The position numbers were made by a program, and so were the translations under genes. Source: Planctomycetota bacterium (lineage in GTDB: Bacteria > Planctomycetota > UBA1135 > GCA-002686595). From it: a stretch of 47,332 nt of DNA. The first letter of the stretch is position 1; each line of letters opens with the position of its first letter. Positions 17,081 through 25,726 of the stretch are shown piece after piece. The stretch is from the NCBI GenBank assembly GCA_002720975.1, contig PBIX01000104.1, forward strand, positions 1 through 47,332, read 5' to 3'. The notes beneath the pieces are model-generated. The model was given only the letters and a program-made list of their open reading frames with translations. It did not search any database and was not told where the DNA came from.

Positions 17081-19005
17081 TGACGCTGGCGCAGGAAGTG
17101 CACGCACTCTCGGGCGACGCGCCCCAGGACCTCGCGCTGGTCTTCGCAACGCTGGACCCCATCGGGCAGCAGGTTCCAGCCGCGATCGTATACCTCGATG
17201 TCCTTGGCGGCGGAGTCCAGGGGAATCTGGATGATGCCCGAGTCTGTCCAGACTCCCACGTCTCCCCAAGCGCCCATGACTCGCGCGCGTTCAACGGCGG
17301 GGTCGAAGAGGCTCTGACCCAGAGAGTAGCCCCCACTCAGTGCCGGGTCGGCACCCAGGCACTCGAGCAGGGAGTTGGAGAGATCCACGTGACTGGTGGG
17401 ACGATCCTCCTGGCCGGCTTCGATCCCTGGCCCCCGCATGTAGAAGGGAACCTCCATCTGCTCCGGGCTGAAGTTGCTGGTGTGGCCCCAGAATCCGTTC
17501 TCGCAGAACTCCTCGCCGTGGTCCCCGGTCACGACCACCAGGGTCTCCTCGGACAGGCCCGCCTGCTCGAGCGCGTCCAGGATCTGGGTCGCCGTACGAT
17601 CCGCGTGCACGACGGAGTTCATGTAGGTGTTCTTGATCTTCTCGCGCAGGTCCACAAGCTCAGGCCCATCGGTGGTGATACCCAGCTCCACGTAGTTCAG
17701 CTTGTCGACGGTAGGTTGATGGGGGCCGCCCGGGTTGTAGTAGGGCTGGTGCGGCGCATCGAGCAATATGAAGCAGAAGAAGGGCTCCTCGTTGGACCGC
17801 TCCCCCACCCAGTCTGTGAAAGCCTGAGCCACGAAGCGGTCCTTCTTATAGGAGATGCGCGAGAGCTCCTCGCCCTCCTCATCCCTGAAGCGATCCACAA
17901 CGTCCTCGTCCGCCATGCCCGACCAAGCCGTGGGACGGAACTCCGGGAAGTTCATGGAGGCCGCCGAGAACACGCGTCGCTCGTAGCCCTCCTCTCCAAG
18001 TGTGTCCATGAGCACTGGGCTAGCGTGCTCTGCCAGCGCCTTGAACCAATAGGAGCCGTGCAGGCCGTAGAGCATGCTGAACAGACCAAAGCGGGTTCCG
18101 TTGCCACCGGAGATGTGGTTCGTGAACACCCGTGCGTCCTGTGAGAAAGCATGCAGGCCCGGTGTCAGCTCCGGGTTGAACATGTCCCGCCGCCAAGAGT
18201 CGAGCACAACGATAAGAATGTTCGGGCGCGGGCCATCAGCCGGCAGGACAGGGCGCGCGTGGGGATAGTCCAGTTCCGCGGACTCGGGCATCACCTGCAA
18301 GAGAGGCGGCCCACCGGATTCGCCCTCCAAGAAACGTGAGAGGTTCGCACGGGGATAGAGAGGCAGGGGTCGGGCCGCCATCTTCAACTCCCAGTCGCCG
18401 GTCATATCCGCGGCCGCGTACACGCTCTTCTCCAAACCCACCACGGGCAACAAGAAGAGGAGCAGGACAACCCGCGGTTGCAGCAGCAAGCGGGTGCCAA
18501 GGCCCAAGGTCCTGCGCCGGATCAGGTCCGACAGGAACCAGCTCCAGCTCCAGTACAGCAGGCTCGCACCCACCAGGAAGATGAGGGCCACCGAGCCCCA
18601 AACCGGCAGGCCCAGGTGCACCGCGTCCGCCGAACCCGGGGTGAGGGCCACGTTGAGCACCGCTCCATCGAAGTGACGGCCCAGGATGCGCCAGATGATC
18701 GTGTCCGTGTAGAGCAGGGCGAGAAAGAAGATGCCGACGGCTGATTGAAGGAAACCGATCAAGCGCGGGCGCTCGACGCTGCGATGCAGGAGCCCAAAGA
18801 TCAGCCCCACGGGCAGGGAGAGGATGGCCACCGAGGAGAGCAGGGCCAGCCCCACGTAGACACGGGTCCAGGGGGAGGAGTCCACGGGCAACCGATACAG
18901 CCATCCCGACCCGACGATGGCGCCAGCCAGGACACACAGAACCCAGAGCTGGAAGCTGGCCTGGGCAATCAACCTGCGGGTGGGATAGGGACCAGGAGTG
19001 GACAC
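17077..19005 (-). CDS. YejM/PbgA-type membrane protein with sulfatase-fold periplasmic domain
   Basis: 642 residues. Five predicted membrane segments (about 12-36, 48-74, 84-105, 135-158, 178-197) precede a periplasmic alkaline-phosphatase-superfamily domain. The loop GRHFDGAVLNVALTPG matches the YejM/DUF3413 signature, as does MNFPEFRPTAW later. Catalytic-type motifs are ILIVVLDSWRRDMF, GGNGTRFGLFSMLYG with T304 at the nucleophile position, DAPHQPY, and VVVTGDHGEEFCENGFWGH. YejM in enterobacteria senses LPS and controls LpxC stability; other relatives modify envelope lipids. Here it is the first gene of an operon with the STT3-type transferase, which suggests a joint role in envelope glycoconjugates (inference). 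Confidence 0.82.
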   Translation of the reverse strand: MSTPGPYPTRRLIAQASFQLWVLCVLAGAIVGSGWLYRLPVDSSPWTRVYVGLALLSSVAILSLPVGLIFGLLHRSVERPRLIGFLQSAVGIFFLALLYTDTIIWRILGRHFDGAVLNVALTPGSADAVHLGLPVWGSVALIFLVGASLLYWSWSWFLSDLIRRRTLGLGTRLLLQPRVVLLLFLLPVVGLEKSVYAAADMTGDWELKMAARPLPLYPRANLSRFLEGESGGPPLLQVMPESAELDYPHARPVLPADGPRPNILIVVLDSWRRDMFNPELTPGLHAFSQDARVFTNHISGGNGTRFGLFSMLYGLHGSYWFKALAEHASPVLMDTLGEEGYERRVFSAASMNFPEFRPTAWSGMADEDVVDRFRDEEGEELSRISYKKDRFVAQAFTDWVGERSNEEPFFCFILLDAPHQPYYNPGGPHQPTVDKLNYVELGITTDGPELVDLREKIKNTYMNSVVHADRTATQILDALEQAGLSEETLVVVTGDHGEEFCENGFWGHTSNFSPEQMEVPFYMRGPGIEAGQEDRPTSHVDLSNSLLECLGADPALSGGYSLGQSLFDPAVERARVMGAWGDVGVWTDSGIIQIPLDSAAKDIEVYDRGWNLLPDGVQRCEDQREVLGRVARECVHFLRQRQ

Positions 19006-19175
19006 GGCGGGAATAGGAATTGCTAGGGCGCGGGCGGGCGGTGGAGCGGCGAGGATCCTCGGATGGGTGTCGCACTCCTATCCGAGTCAATGGGGGAGAA
19101 TAGCGGCCCATTTCACAAAAAGCTCCCCCAGCCGCTAACTCGGGCCCCCCACCACGGTCCAGGGCCACGCCGGGC

Positions 19176-19204
19176 TTGCCTGTACGCCGCGGGGGCCGTA
19201 TCTT
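19176..19204 (+). promoter_or_regulatory. Candidate sigma-70 promoter for tRNA-Ser
   Basis: TTGCCT (19176-19181) and TATCTT (19199-19204) are separated by 17 bases and would start transcription near 19211, about 38 bases before the tRNA. Each hexamer matches consensus at four of six positions. The same transcript would run into the PEGA lipoprotein and murD. Confidence 0.45.
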
Positions 19205-19248
19205 CCGCGACCGATCCGCTCGCCGCCCGCGCGCGTGAGATCTTGGCC

Positions 19249-19338
19249 GGAGAGGTGGCAGAGCGGCTGAATGCGCCACATTGCTAATGTGGTGTCCCTT
19301 CACGGGGACCCCGGGTTCGAATCCCGGCCTCTCCGCCA
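19249..19338 (+). tRNA. tRNA-Ser (anticodon GCT)
   Basis: A complete class II tRNA. The acceptor GGAGAGG (19249-19255) pairs with CCTCTCC (19328-19334), then discriminator G and an encoded CCA (19336-19338). The anticodon stem CCACA/TGTGG holds loop TTGCTAA, anticodon GCT, which decodes AGC/AGU. A long variable arm (GTCCC...GGGAC type) and the T-loop GGTTCGAATCC are present. The next gene starts only four bases after the CCA. Confidence 0.97.
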
Positions 19339-19342
19339 TTCC

Positions 19343-19849
19343 ATGCACCCAACAACAACTCCCCACCACGCTCACCCCAGGCCGCTGGGATCCTGGCGAC
19401 AGGTGCTTCCGAGTCTGCTGTGTGGAGCGTTTCTGCTCTGCGGCTGCCGCACCCGGCGCATCCTTGCCGTGGAGTCGGTCCCCCCCGGAGCATTGGTGCG
19501 CTTCGACGAGGAGATCATTGGGCACACGCCGCTGGAACATGAGTTCGTGCACTACGGCAAGCGCCGCCTGACCCTCTACCTGCCCGGTTACCACACCTGG
19601 TCGGAGCGCCTCGATCTCGACCCTCCCCTGCGGGCGCGTTTTCCCTTGGACGTGATCTGGGAGTTGATCATTCCCCTGGGTCGAACCGACCGCCGCCTCT
19701 ACCACGTGGAACTGCAGAGGGACCGGGGAGAGGACGACGGCGACGATGTTCGAGTGGACATCTTCCTTGAGCGGGCCTGGGCGCGTCGAGAGGCTGCTGG
19801 CAAAGCCGACGAGAAACCAAACTCCAAACCCATCGACGGATGTCCGTAA
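19343..19849 (+). CDS. PEGA-domain lipoprotein
   Basis: 168 residues from ATG 19343; an in-frame ATG at 19271 lies inside the tRNA and is not credible. A longish polar N-region is followed by VLPSLLCGAFLLCGC with lipobox LCGC (C35). Then VESVPPGALVRFDEEIIGHTPLEHEF is a standard PEGA module, and YLPGYHTWSERLDLDP a second stretch of the same kind. PEGA lipoproteins are surface or periplasmic proteins of unknown partner, frequent in Planctomycetota and Myxococcota. There is no Shine-Dalgarno site, because the tRNA ends four bases before. Its end overlaps the murD start by 10 bases. Confidence 0.8.
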   Translation: MHPTTTPHHAHPRPLGSWRQVLPSLLCGAFLLCGCRTRRILAVESVPPGALVRFDEEIIGHTPLEHEFVHYGKRRLTLYLPGYHTWSERLDLDPPLRARFPLDVIWELIIPLGRTDRRLYHVELQRDRGEDDGDDVRVDIFLERAWARREAAGKADEKPNSKPIDGCP

Positions 19850-21219
19850 AGCAGCGCTTCCAGAACTCCAAGGTGACAGTCATGGGGTTTGGCCTCTTCG
19901 GGGGCGGGGCATCGACGGCGCGCTGGTTGATAGAAGCCGGTGCGCGAGTGACGATCACAGACCTGCGCACGGCCGATAAGTTGGCGCCTTCCCTCGAAGC
20001 GTGGAACGCCGATCCACCTGGCGGCGCCCCTCCCGTCTGGGTCCTGGGAGAACACCGCGAGGAGGACTTCACCGGAGCCGATTGGGTTGTGGCCAATCCG
20101 GCCGTTCCCCCGGATCACGAGCTGCTCGTCGCCGCACGGGGTGCCGGGGCGAAAGTGACCTCCGAGATGGAGCTGTTCCTGGAATCCTGCGCGGCACGGC
20201 TGGTGCTCATCACCGGAACCCAGGGCAAGAGCTCCACCGCTCACATCCTGGCGGGACTCTTGGAACGCTCGGGCCATTCGGTGGTACTGGGAGGCAACAT
20301 CGGTCATTCCCTCCTTGCTGAAGCGGCTGATCTGTCCGAGGACACCATCGCCGTGGTGGAGATCTCCTCCTACCAGCTGGAGGCCCTGTCCGAAGACGCC
20401 GGACGCGGGCGAGCGGAAGTGGTTGCCATCACCAACGTTCTGGCCGACCACCTCGAACGCCATGGGTCAGTGGCCGCCTACGAGCGGGCCAAGGCCCGCA
20501 TCCTGGAGCAGCTGGGCCCCAAGGGGGTGGCCTTTCTGCCGGTGGGCCTGGTCGAACGCCCCCGCTATCGGGTCCCGGCCGACGGCTTCGTCCTCACCCA
20601 CTCCCGCACGAGCGGAGACTGCCGGGTGGTCGAAGGCCGGTTCCGGGCCGACGACCTGGACCTGGGGGCCGTCAGTAATCTGGCTCTGCCCGGTTCGTTC
20701 CAGGTGGACAACGCCATCCTGGCCTTGGGCATGGCCAGCGAACTGATGTGCGAGGCCGATGATCTGGCCAGAAGCCTGGGCCAGATCAAGGGACTCGACC
20801 ACCGCATGCAGTCACTGGGATGGATAGACGGCATTCACGTCATCGACAACGGAGTCTCGACCACCCCCGACTCCACCCTGGCCGCCCTGGCGAGCGTGTC
20901 GGAACCTTGCACCCTGATGCTCGGTGGCCAAGCCAAGGAGGGCTTGAGCTGGAACGAGCTGGTCCGCCAGATCAAGGCGCGTGGAACGCGGGTCGTGGCC
21001 TATGGCGCCTCGGCTCAACAGATTCACTGGACTCTTCTTCAAGAGGGTGCCGAAGCCTGGGTGGAGACCGACCTTGAACAGGCCACCCGCCGGGCACAGA
21101 ACGAAACCGCCGAAGGGGGCACGCTGCTGTTCTCCCCCGCCTGCGCCTCCTTCGACGAGTTCCTGAACTTCAAGGAACGCTCCCGGGCTTTTCACTCCCA
21201 CCTGCGGGGGTACAAGTGA
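19840..21219 (+). CDS. murD: UDP-N-acetylmuramoyl-L-alanine--D-glutamate ligase
   Basis: 459 residues. It adds D-Glu to UDP-MurNAc-L-Ala in cytoplasmic peptidoglycan synthesis. The N-terminal Rossmann part starts VTVMGFGLFGGG, the ATP loop is GTQGKSST (126-133; GTNGKTT in most Mur ligases), followed by the Mur-family segments EISSYQLE and NVLADHLERHGSVAAYERAK, and the C-terminal ligase domain has LMLGGQAKEGLSW and GTLLFSPACASFDEFLNFKERS. All MurD landmarks are present, with minor substitutions. It is isolated from other mur/fts genes in this window. It overlaps the PEGA lipoprotein upstream and the Clp-N protein downstream (GTGA). Confidence 0.93.
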   Translation: MSVKQRFQNSKVTVMGFGLFGGGASTARWLIEAGARVTITDLRTADKLAPSLEAWNADPPGGAPPVWVLGEHREEDFTGADWVVANPAVPPDHELLVAARGAGAKVTSEMELFLESCAARLVLITGTQGKSSTAHILAGLLERSGHSVVLGGNIGHSLLAEAADLSEDTIAVVEISSYQLEALSEDAGRGRAEVVAITNVLADHLERHGSVAAYERAKARILEQLGPKGVAFLPVGLVERPRYRVPADGFVLTHSRTSGDCRVVEGRFRADDLDLGAVSNLALPGSFQVDNAILALGMASELMCEADDLARSLGQIKGLDHRMQSLGWIDGIHVIDNGVSTTPDSTLAALASVSEPCTLMLGGQAKEGLSWNELVRQIKARGTRVVAYGASAQQIHWTLLQEGAEAWVETDLEQATRRAQNETAEGGTLLFSPACASFDEFLNFKERSRAFHSHLRGYK

Positions 21220-22133
21220 AGCCCCTCCTCCAATGCGACGACACCGACCTGGAGCAGGTGCTGACCGGGCTGGCCCCCTACCTGCGCGGAACCCTGGAGA
21301 ATGGTGTACGGCGGGCACTCTGGCTACACGCCGATCAGGTCCACCTGGAGCATGTCCTCGGCACCGCAGTCGGCGACGAAGACAGCGCCGCGGGGCAGGT
21401 GGTCGAGCACGCGTTTGCCGATCCCGAGACCCTGGACAGGGAGCTGTTGGCAATCTCGCCTGGAATGATGGTGGTGGGCGCCAAGGCCGTGCTGCCCTTC
21501 TCCTCGGAAGCACTCGCGGTCATGGGACGAGCCCGCTCCAGAGCCCTGGAACAGGCCCTGGAGCAACTGGGGTCGGCGGACCTGGCACGGGCCTGCGCCG
21601 AAGCCCTCCACGAGACTGTGCGGGAAGCCCTGGGCGAGCCCACCTGGTCCCAGGACCCGAGCGCCGAAAGCGCTGAAGACCTGTCGCGATTGGATCCGGA
21701 AGGACACCTCTTCCAGGGATTCTCGGTGACCGCCAAGCGCTCCCTCGTGCGCGCCTGCCGCAGCGCCCACAACAGACAGGAGCGTTCCATCACATCTATG
21801 GGCCTGCTCCTTGCCACCCTGGAGGAGGACCCGGCACTACGCACGTCCAGCGGCTGGAGTCCGGGGAAGATCCGGTCCGCCGCAGGCGGACAGACGCTCC
21901 CGGTTCCGGACCCACCGGATGGGCCCCTCACACCCTCTCCCGCTCTGGCTGCCCTGTTGGTGCGCCTGCCAAGCGGTGCCGATAGCCTCGACTTCCTGGC
22001 CGCCTCCCTGGCGGGCGCGGAGGCGGAACTTGCAGCCTGCTTCAGCCGTCACCGGATCACTCCAGATCTGGTGGAACGGGCGCGCGGTGCCTTTCGGGAC
22101 CCACCGGAGGCCCCACCCGAGTCTGTGTATTGA
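21216..22133 (+). CDS. Protein built of two degenerate Clp N-terminal domains, no ATPase
   Basis: 305 residues; the GTG start shares GTGA with the murD stop. I see four Clp-N-like half-repeats by comparison with the ClpC encoded nearby: residues about 27-80 (LENGVRRALWLHAD...HLEHVLGTAV), 92-140 (LPFSSEALAVMGRARSRA against Clp[19 protein letters not shown]), 168-207 (FSVTAKRSLVRACRSAHN...SMGLLLATLEEDP against [17 protein letters not shown]...[10 protein letters not shown]), and 240-293 (LTPSPALAALL...DFLAASLAGA...ITPDLVERARGA). There is no Walker motif. By analogy with mycobacterial ClpC2 and plant ClpT it could bind substrates or adaptors of ClpC, or act as a decoy for them. The assignment rests on pattern similarity by eye. 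Confidence 0.65.
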   Translation: MKPLLQCDDTDLEQVLTGLAPYLRGTLENGVRRALWLHADQVHLEHVLGTAVGDEDSAAGQVVEHAFADPETLDRELLAISPGMMVVGAKAVLPFSSEALAVMGRARSRALEQALEQLGSADLARACAEALHETVREALGEPTWSQDPSAESAEDLSRLDPEGHLFQGFSVTAKRSLVRACRSAHNRQERSITSMGLLLATLEEDPALRTSSGWSPGKIRSAAGGQTLPVPDPPDGPLTPSPALAALLVRLPSGADSLDFLAASLAGAEAELAACFSRHRITPDLVERARGAFRDPPEAPPESVY

Positions 22134-22158
22134 CGGACACGCCAGGGAGTCCTATAGA
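22130..22158 (+). promoter_or_regulatory. Sigma-70-type promoter for mcsA
   Basis: TTGACG (22130-22135, five of six to consensus) and TATAGA (22153-22158, four of six) are spaced by exactly 17 bases. The -35 overlaps the stop codon of the Clp-N gene. Transcription would start near 22165, about 35 bases before the mcsA ATG. This is the best housekeeping promoter I see in the window. Confidence 0.6.
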
Positions 22159-22199
22159 AGTAGATGTAGACCCGTCGTCACCGGCGGCACCCACTGCCC

Positions 22200-22772
22200 A
22201 TGCTCTGCCCAAGCTGCAACAAGAACCTCGCGACGGTCCACGTCTATGAGATAGAGGACTTCGTCGGGCCCGGCGACAGCCGCAACAAGCTGGCGATTCA
22301 CCACCTCTGTGAGGTCTGCGCTCAGGGTTCCGACCTTGCGACAGGCATGCCCGGTGGCCTGATGCAGACCATGGCAGGGAGCCAGCTGTGGAACCTGATC
22401 AAGGGCAGCCCGATCAAGGTGCAGGTCACGCACCAGGGCACAGCACCAAGTCTGACCTGTCCCGAATGCGGCATGACCCTGGTGGAGCTGCAGCGCAAGG
22501 GGCGAGTGGGCTGTGAACGCGACTACGAGGTGTTCGCCCAGTATCTCACCGAGGTGCTGGCTCGCATGCACGGAGCGGGCAAACACGTCGGTCGCCTGCC
22601 CGGAGTGGACGAGGCCGAGGCTTCGAACCAGGAACACCTGAGCGACCTGCGCCGGGCTCTGGAGCTGGCTATCCGTAAGGAGGACTACGAGCGCGCCGCT
22701 GATCTGCGGGACGAGTTGGCCCAGAGCGAGGACAGTCTCGAGCCCTTGGGGGGGTCCGAGGATCCGGCGTAG
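22200..22772 (+). CDS. mcsA: McsA-like zinc-finger/UVR-motif protein
   Basis: 190 residues. CxxC pairs occur at C3/C6, C37/C40 and C87/C90. The fourth pair of classic McsA (GCSKCY) is reduced to GCERDY, leaving only C105, so one zinc site may be altered. Residues about 144-178 (SDLRRALELAIRKEDYERAADLRDEL) form the UvrB/UvrC interaction motif. In Firmicutes McsA activates the arginine kinase McsB and works with CtsR and ClpC. Neither mcsB nor ctsR is found here; clpC follows directly after a 256-base gap. Confidence 0.85.
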   Translation: MLCPSCNKNLATVHVYEIEDFVGPGDSRNKLAIHHLCEVCAQGSDLATGMPGGLMQTMAGSQLWNLIKGSPIKVQVTHQGTAPSLTCPECGMTLVELQRKGRVGCERDYEVFAQYLTEVLARMHGAGKHVGRLPGVDEAEASNQEHLSDLRRALELAIRKEDYERAADLRDELAQSEDSLEPLGGSEDPA

Positions 22773-22789
22773 GACCCCGTTCGGGGTCC
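22772..22789 (+). terminator. Hairpin at the end of mcsA
   Basis: GGACCCCG and CGGGGTCC form a perfect inverted repeat (about seven usable pairs with loop GTTC) starting on the last base of the stop codon. There is no T-run, so it may be a partial terminator or an mRNA 3' stabiliser between mcsA and clpC. Confidence 0.4.
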
Positions 22790-23028
22790 CGGGGAGTTGT
22801 CGAAAGCGCCCACGGGAGCAGGAACCCCTAGCCTCGGGGACCCAAAGAAGGCACTCTGGATGCCTTGGACGGACCCTTGAGAGGCCCTCCTGGGACCCCA
22901 CCGGGGGGGTAAAAAGCCCCGCAAGGCCCAGAATGCCGAAACGGGAATAAACCTCCGGCCCCACAAGTCCGAAAGATAGCTATCCAGACCCCGGCAGCCC
23001 ACCCTTCGACCCCACTCCGAATCCAACC
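22790..23028 (+). promoter_or_regulatory. clpC upstream region
   Basis: 239 non-coding bases of unusually C/G-run-rich sequence. CTTGAGA (22876-22882), 13 bases, then CCCCACC (22896-22902) resembles a heat-shock sigma-32 promoter (CTTGAAA / CCCCAT), which would suit clpC, but C/G-runs make chance matches likely. GCCTCGGGGAC at 22831-22841 recurs exactly upstream of iscR (30910-30920). No CtsR or CIRCE operator is visible. Confidence 0.35.
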
Positions 23029-25560
23029 ATGTTTGATCGCTTCACGGACCGCGCCAAGAAGGTCATGAACCTCGCCCGCCAAGAGGCCCAGAGGTTCAAT
23101 CACGAGTACCTCGGCACCGAACACGTCTTGCTGGGCCTTGTCCAAGAAGGAAGTGGAGTCGCAGCCAACGTCCTCAAGAACATGGGGATCGAGCTGGACA
23201 AGATCCGCATGGAGGTCGAGAAGATCGTCAAGACCGGCCCCTCCATGGTGACCATGGGTCAACTGCCCTTCACCCCGCGCGCCAAGAAGGTGCTCGAGCT
23301 GTCGATGGAAGAAGCCAGCAATCTGGGGCACAACTACATCGGCACCGAACACCTGCTGTTGGGCCTGATCAAGGAGAACCAGGGCATCGCCGCCCAGGTG
23401 CTCTTGAACCTGAGCGTGAAGCTCGAGGATGTGCGTGAAGAGGTGCTCGACTTCCTCGGAGCCGACGGCTCCGAAGAGGATGATGAGGATGGCGCCATCG
23501 GTACGGAAGAAGGCGCAGGTCCCGCGAGCAAGAGCAAGACTCCGGCCCTGGACTCCTTTGGACGCGACCTGACCGAGCTGGCAAGCGAGGGCAAGCTGGA
23601 TGCGGTCATCGGACGCGCGGATGAGATCGAGCGCGTGATTCAGATCCTCTCGCGCCGCACAAAGAACAACCCCGTGCTGCTCGGTGAGCCGGGCGTGGGC
23701 AAGACGGCCATCGTCGAGGGGTTGGCACAGAACATCATCGAAGGCACCGTGCCTGAGATTCTGCGCGGCAAGCGTATCGTGGTTCTGGACCTGGCCCTGA
23801 TGGTGGCCGGCACCAAGTACCGCGGTCAATTCGAGGAACGCATCAAGGCCGTGATGACGGAAGTGCGCCGCGTCCAGGATGTGGTGTTGTTCATTGACGA
23901 GCTCCACACCCTGGTGGGTGCGGGTGGCGCAGAAGGTGCCATCGATGCCTCCAACGTCCTCAAGCCCGCCCTGTCACGGGGCGAGATCCAGTGCATTGGC
24001 GCCACGACGCTCGACGAGTACCGCAAGCACATCGAGAAGGACGGCGCCCTTGAGCGACGCTTCCAGTCGGTCAACGTGGAACCCCCCACCCCTGAGCAGG
24101 CCGTCGCCATCTTGATGGGACTCCGCGATCGCTACGAGAGCCACCACCGCATCGCCTACACGGACGAGGCTCTGCGCATGGCCGTGGAGCTATCCACGCG
24201 CTACATCAACAACCGCTTCCTGCCCGACAAGGCCATTGACGTCATGGACGAAGCGGGTGCGCGCGTCCGCATCAAGTCCATGGTGCCCCCCCCGGACATG
24301 CGCGAGCTCTCTGATGAGATTTCGGGTCTGGAGCAGGAGAAGGACAACGCTGTTGCCGACCAGGACTTCGAGCTTGCCGCACAGAAACGCGACAAGGCCT
24401 ACCAGCTGAAGAAGAAGAAAGAGGAGATCCAGACTGAGTGGCGTGAAGAGCAACAGCAGAAGGAACAGGTCGGTGAAGTCACCGCTGAGGTCATCCAGGA
24501 GACGGTCTCCAAGATGACCGGCGTGCCGCTCACCCGCCTTGAAAAAGGTGAGCGTGAGCGCCTGCTGCAGATGGAGAACGAGCTGGGCGCCGTGGTCATC
24601 CACCAGGAGCCCGCCATCGCCGCCATCGCACGCTCCGTGCGCCGCTCGCGCTCCGGCCTCAAGGATCCCAGCCGTCCCATGGGTTCGTTCCTGTTCCTGG
24701 GCCCCTCGGGCGTGGGCAAGACCTACCTCTGCAAGCAGCTGGCCCAGTTCATGTTCGGCGACCCGGACGCCGTCATCACCATGGACATGAGCGAGTACAT
24801 GGAGAAGCACAACGCCTCGCGTCTGGTGGGAGCGCCCCCCGGCTACGTGGGTTACGAAGAGGGTGGCCAGCTGACCGAGAAGGTGCGCCGTCGCCCCTAC
24901 TCCGTAGTGCTGCTCGACGAAATCGAGAAGGCCCACCCCGACGTGTTCAACATGCTCTTGCAGATCATGGAGGAGGGTCGTCTGACGGACTCCTTCGGGC
25001 GGCACGTGGACTTCCGCAACGTGATCCTGATCATGACCTCCAACCTCGGTTCACAGCAGATGAAGGCTGGCTCCCAATTGGGCTTCGGCCGGGTCCAGAA
25101 GACCGAGGTGAACGAGGATGACCGCCGCAAGAAGCTGACGGCGGACGTCATGGTCGAGGTGGAACGACACTTCCGCCCCGAATTCCTGAACCGTCTCGAC
25201 GAGGCCATCGTGTTCAACCCGCTGACCCACGACGACCTGTCCCGCATCGTCCTCTTGCAACTCAGCGAAGTGCGTGAGCGCCTCAGCGAGCACTCCATCG
25301 AGCTGCAGTTGACACAGCCCGCGATCGATTTCCTGATCACCGAGGGCTTCCACGAGGACTATGGTGCGCGCCCCCTGCGGCGCGCCATCGAGCGCCACAT
25401 CGAAGATCCGCTGGCCGAAAAACTGCTGCGCGGTGAGTTCGAGGACTCAAGCGGCATCTGGGCTGACAAGGCCACCAGCGAGAACTCCAAAGACGGCGAG
25501 GGCCTGGTTTTCACCCCCACCGAGCCCAGCACGCCTGAGCCCGTAGCGAGTGCCGACTGA
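23029..25560 (+). CDS. clpC: ATP-dependent Clp protease ATPase subunit ClpC
   Basis: 843 residues, class I Hsp100. The double Clp-N domain spans 1-145, and D1 has Walker A GEPGVGKT (219-226) and Walker B LFIDE (about 287-291). A middle domain with a UVR-like helix follows ([20 protein letters not shown]...), then D2 with Walker A GPSGVGKT (558-565) and [13 protein letters not shown]. The tripeptide LGF in SQLGFGRVQ is at the place of the ClpP-docking loop, so it should feed ClpP; clpP is not in the window. The C-terminus is acidic and Pro/Ser-rich. It unfolds damaged or tagged proteins in the cytoplasm, probably with McsA and perhaps the Clp-N-only protein as helpers. A strong terminator follows. 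Confidence 0.97.
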   Translation: MFDRFTDRAKKVMNLARQEAQRFNHEYLGTEHVLLGLVQEGSGVAANVLKNMGIELDKIRMEVEKIVKTGPSMVTMGQLPFTPRAKKVLELSMEEASNLGHNYIGTEHLLLGLIKENQGIAAQVLLNLSVKLEDVREEVLDFLGADGSEEDDEDGAIGTEEGAGPASKSKTPALDSFGRDLTELASEGKLDAVIGRADEIERVIQILSRRTKNNPVLLGEPGVGKTAIVEGLAQNIIEGTVPEILRGKRIVVLDLALMVAGTKYRGQFEERIKAVMTEVRRVQDVVLFIDELHTLVGAGGAEGAIDASNVLKPALSRGEIQCIGATTLDEYRKHIEKDGALERRFQSVNVEPPTPEQAVAILMGLRDRYESHHRIAYTDEALRMAVELSTRYINNRFLPDKAIDVMDEAGARVRIKSMVPPPDMRELSDEISGLEQEKDNAVADQDFELAAQKRDKAYQLKKKKEEIQTEWREEQQQKEQVGEVTAEVIQETVSKMTGVPLTRLEKGERERLLQMENELGAVVIHQEPAIAAIARSVRRSRSGLKDPSRPMGSFLFLGPSGVGKTYLCKQLAQFMFGDPDAVITMDMSEYMEKHNASRLVGAPPGYVGYEEGGQLTEKVRRRPYSVVLLDEIEKAHPDVFNMLLQIMEEGRLTDSFGRHVDFRNVILIMTSNLGSQQMKAGSQLGFGRVQKTEVNEDDRRKKLTADVMVEVERHFRPEFLNRLDEAIVFNPLTHDDLSRIVLLQLSEVRERLSEHSIELQLTQPAIDFLITEGFHEDYGARPLRRAIERHIEDPLAEKLLRGEFEDSSGIWADKATSENSKDGEGLVFTPTEPSTPEPVASAD

Positions 25561-25586
25561 GCCTCCCATCCCGGCCTGACTGAATA

Positions 25587-25627
25587 GGGCCCCGCTCCAG
25601 AACACTCTGGAGCGGGGCCCTCTCTTT
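25587..25627 (+). terminator. Intrinsic terminator after clpC
   Basis: A 14-bp perfect stem (25587-25600 with 25607-25620) encloses loop AACACT and is followed by TCTCTTT. It begins 27 bases after the clpC stop. It is the only textbook Rho-independent terminator I found in the window and separates clpC from the HEAT-repeat gene. Confidence 0.9.
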
Positions 25628-25726
25628 GCTGGCCTGACCATGGCAACAATGCAGAGGTGAACCGTCACCTGTGGGGCTAGACTGGGTTAACCCCGGGAAC
25701 TCCTCCACCCACTCCATCCTCTGGCC

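Noticed and set aside
18236-19705. 489-codon minus-strand frame across the YejM N-terminus and the tRNA
   Set aside because: It would read through the tRNA in antisense and conflicts with the YejM-like frame that has clear family motifs.
22876-22902. Definite heat-shock sigma-32 promoter for clpC
   Set aside because: The match is suggestive, but the surrounding sequence is dominated by C and G runs and the lineage's heat-shock sigma factor is unknown; kept only as a note in the region entry.
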